64,000 nucleotides of DNA from VXOI01 sp965197575. Its GTDB lineage: Bacteria; Chloroflexota; Dehalococcoidia; Lucifugimonadales; UBA3495. The notes under the pieces are model-generated. The model did no database searches. It saw nothing but the letters and a program-made list of their open reading frames with translations, and was not told where the DNA came from. Position numbers and translations under genes: made by a program. The first letter of the stretch is position 1. Every line of letters starts with the position of its first letter. The stretch is taken from assembly GCA_965197575.1 (NCBI GenBank), contig OZ240214.1:2480001-2544000 (forward strand), given 5' to 3'. Positions 63,049 through 64,000 of this stretch are shown one piece after another.

Positions 63049-64000
63049 ATGACGAACGAAGCCGAGGAAACTCGGAACAGCAAGGCAACGGAGGGCGGCG
63101 ACTCGTTCCGAGATCCCGCATCCGCTCAAAACAGAACAGTGCCAGTCCATCGCTGGGCACCGTGGGTCGCAGGCTACTCCAAGGCATTCGCCGAAGACGC
63201 CATAGAGAAATTCGTCAACGCACCCGACCAACTGGTCTTGGATCCCTTCGCCGGAGTCGGCACCACACTGCTGGAAGCCAGTAGGCTTGGACATCGGGCA
63301 GTTGGTTTCGAAATCAACCCATACGCAACATTCGCCGCATCCATCAAGCTCCAATGCCATCGCCTGAACACCGGACAACTAAGAGAAGCCATCGAACGAC
63401 TGAATCAGTTCTGGCTCCACAGGCAGGACGAGCACATCGAACCAGAGTCCATACAGCCAACAGGATTCAACACCAGGGCTCCCTTTTATAGCCCCAAGGT
63501 CCTGAGAAAAGTCCTGCTTTTCATGGACTTCGTCAAAAACGAACATACGGAAAACGAAGATATCGTCAACCTGCTGAAACTTGCGTTCGCCGCCACTATG
63601 GTCCAATACTCCAATTACTCCTATGAGCCCAGCCTAGGGCGAAAAGAAACAGTCGGCCGACCAGAGGTCATCGAATTTCCGGTGTTCGAATTCATAGCGG
63701 AAAAGCTCAACGAGTTCGCAGACGACGCGGACTGGTTCCGGGAAAACAGGGCTGGTTCTCCGAGAGAGGACCCAATAGTCCACAGGGCGTCGTTCCTGAA
63801 CGACTACCGCAGAGTGCCGAAACACGCCGCGCATCTGGTACTGACCTCGCCTCCATACATGAACAACTACCACTACAACCGGAACACCAGGCCGCAACTG
63901 TACTGGCTGGATTTCTATCAATCCCCCCAAGAACTGAAAGCCCTGGAAGTCATGAACTTCGGCACCTCGTGGCAAATTGCGCGAGACCAGAAACATGTGC
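63049..64000 (+). CDS. DNA methyltransferase (N6-adenine/N4-cytosine type), cut by window edge
   Basis: The frame is open from ATG 63049 (GTG 63037 also possible) to the window end, 317 residues visible. AdoMet-binding motif I is LVLDPFAGVGTTLLEASRLG, followed by GFEINPYATFAASIK. The catalytic motif IV is VLTSPPYMNNYHYNRNT. The long insertion between them (WLHRQDEHIEPESIQ..., MVQYSNYSYEPSLGRKE) is usual for larger methylases of this kind. It may be an orphan or part of a restriction or defence locus continuing beyond the window. Confidence 0.85.
   Translation, partial: MTNEAEETRNSKATEGGDSFRDPASAQNRTVPVHRWAPWVAGYSKAFAEDAIEKFVNAPDQLVLDPFAGVGTTLLEASRLGHRAVGFEINPYATFAASIKLQCHRLNTGQLREAIERLNQFWLHRQDEHIEPESIQPTGFNTRAPFYSPKVLRKVLLFMDFVKNEHTENEDIVNLLKLAFAATMVQYSNYSYEPSLGRKETVGRPEVIEFPVFEFIAEKLNEFADDADWFRENRAGSPREDPIVHRASFLNDYRRVPKHAAHLVLTSPPYMNNYHYNRNTRPQLYWLDFYQSPQELKALEVMNFGTSWQIARDQKHV

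Overview
The window is a GC-rich bacterial segment dominated by mobile DNA. Proline/threonine-spaced lipoproteins (runs such as PTPVPTPTP), a pair of F420-type oxidoreductases, a peptide-type ABC operon and heavy transposon load are what I would expect of a Chloroflexota genome, perhaps of the Dehalococcoidia/SAR202 kind. That placement is inference from gene style, because no rRNA, tRNA or marker gene was found here.

Layout. 1-845: remains of an IS21 element (istB, broken istA). 1098-4598: a large lipoprotein with three leucine-rich-repeat modules. 4672-9398: an ISAs1-type element that carries two other elements nested inside it, one of them an IS1595-type transposon with five small cargo genes. 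10014-15891: the most ordinary stretch, with an LLM flavin/F420 oxidoreductase, an F420 nitroreductase-like protein, an iron alcohol dehydrogenase/maleylacetate-reductase-like enzyme, a carboxymuconolactone-decarboxylase-like protein, a tyrosine-recombinase relic, a LuxR-type regulator and a diiron protein. The enzymes suggest aromatic or nitro-aromatic catabolism, and a broken LigB-type ring-cleavage dioxygenase at 58130-58570 fits that theme. 16008-19200: an RHH antitoxin-like gene, one IS630 copy and gene relics. 19222-27700: a very GC-rich accessory island of small hypothetical, often Cys-rich genes, a truncated macro-domain gene embedded in 29-bp degenerate repeats, and a broken LRR lipoprotein. 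27658-34059: an AT-rich patch with repeated motifs, then one gene apparently split by a 5.24-kb chain of elements. 34060-39785: hairpin-rich decayed DNA, IS110 and IS1380. 40166-46132: an intact five-gene oligopeptide/nickel-type ABC importer operon. 46312-57724: an IS island of IS630, IS5, ISAs1, IS4 and MITEs. 57948-64000: relics, an intact YtcJ-like amidohydrolase, a zinc-ribbon protein, a subtilase lipoprotein cut by a MITE, and the start of a DNA methyltransferase running off the edge.

The strongest signal is how the elements are joined. Seven IS630 elements and MITEs lie end to end from 49096 to 54397, each neighbour sharing a single TA. A second such chain (28448-33689) interrupts one reading frame. 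At least six MITE families are visible, several with identifiable parents in the same window. Many genes carry single-base losses in C or G runs and some have Gln-to-stop changes, so part of the apparent decay could be assembly error and should be separated from real pseudogenisation.
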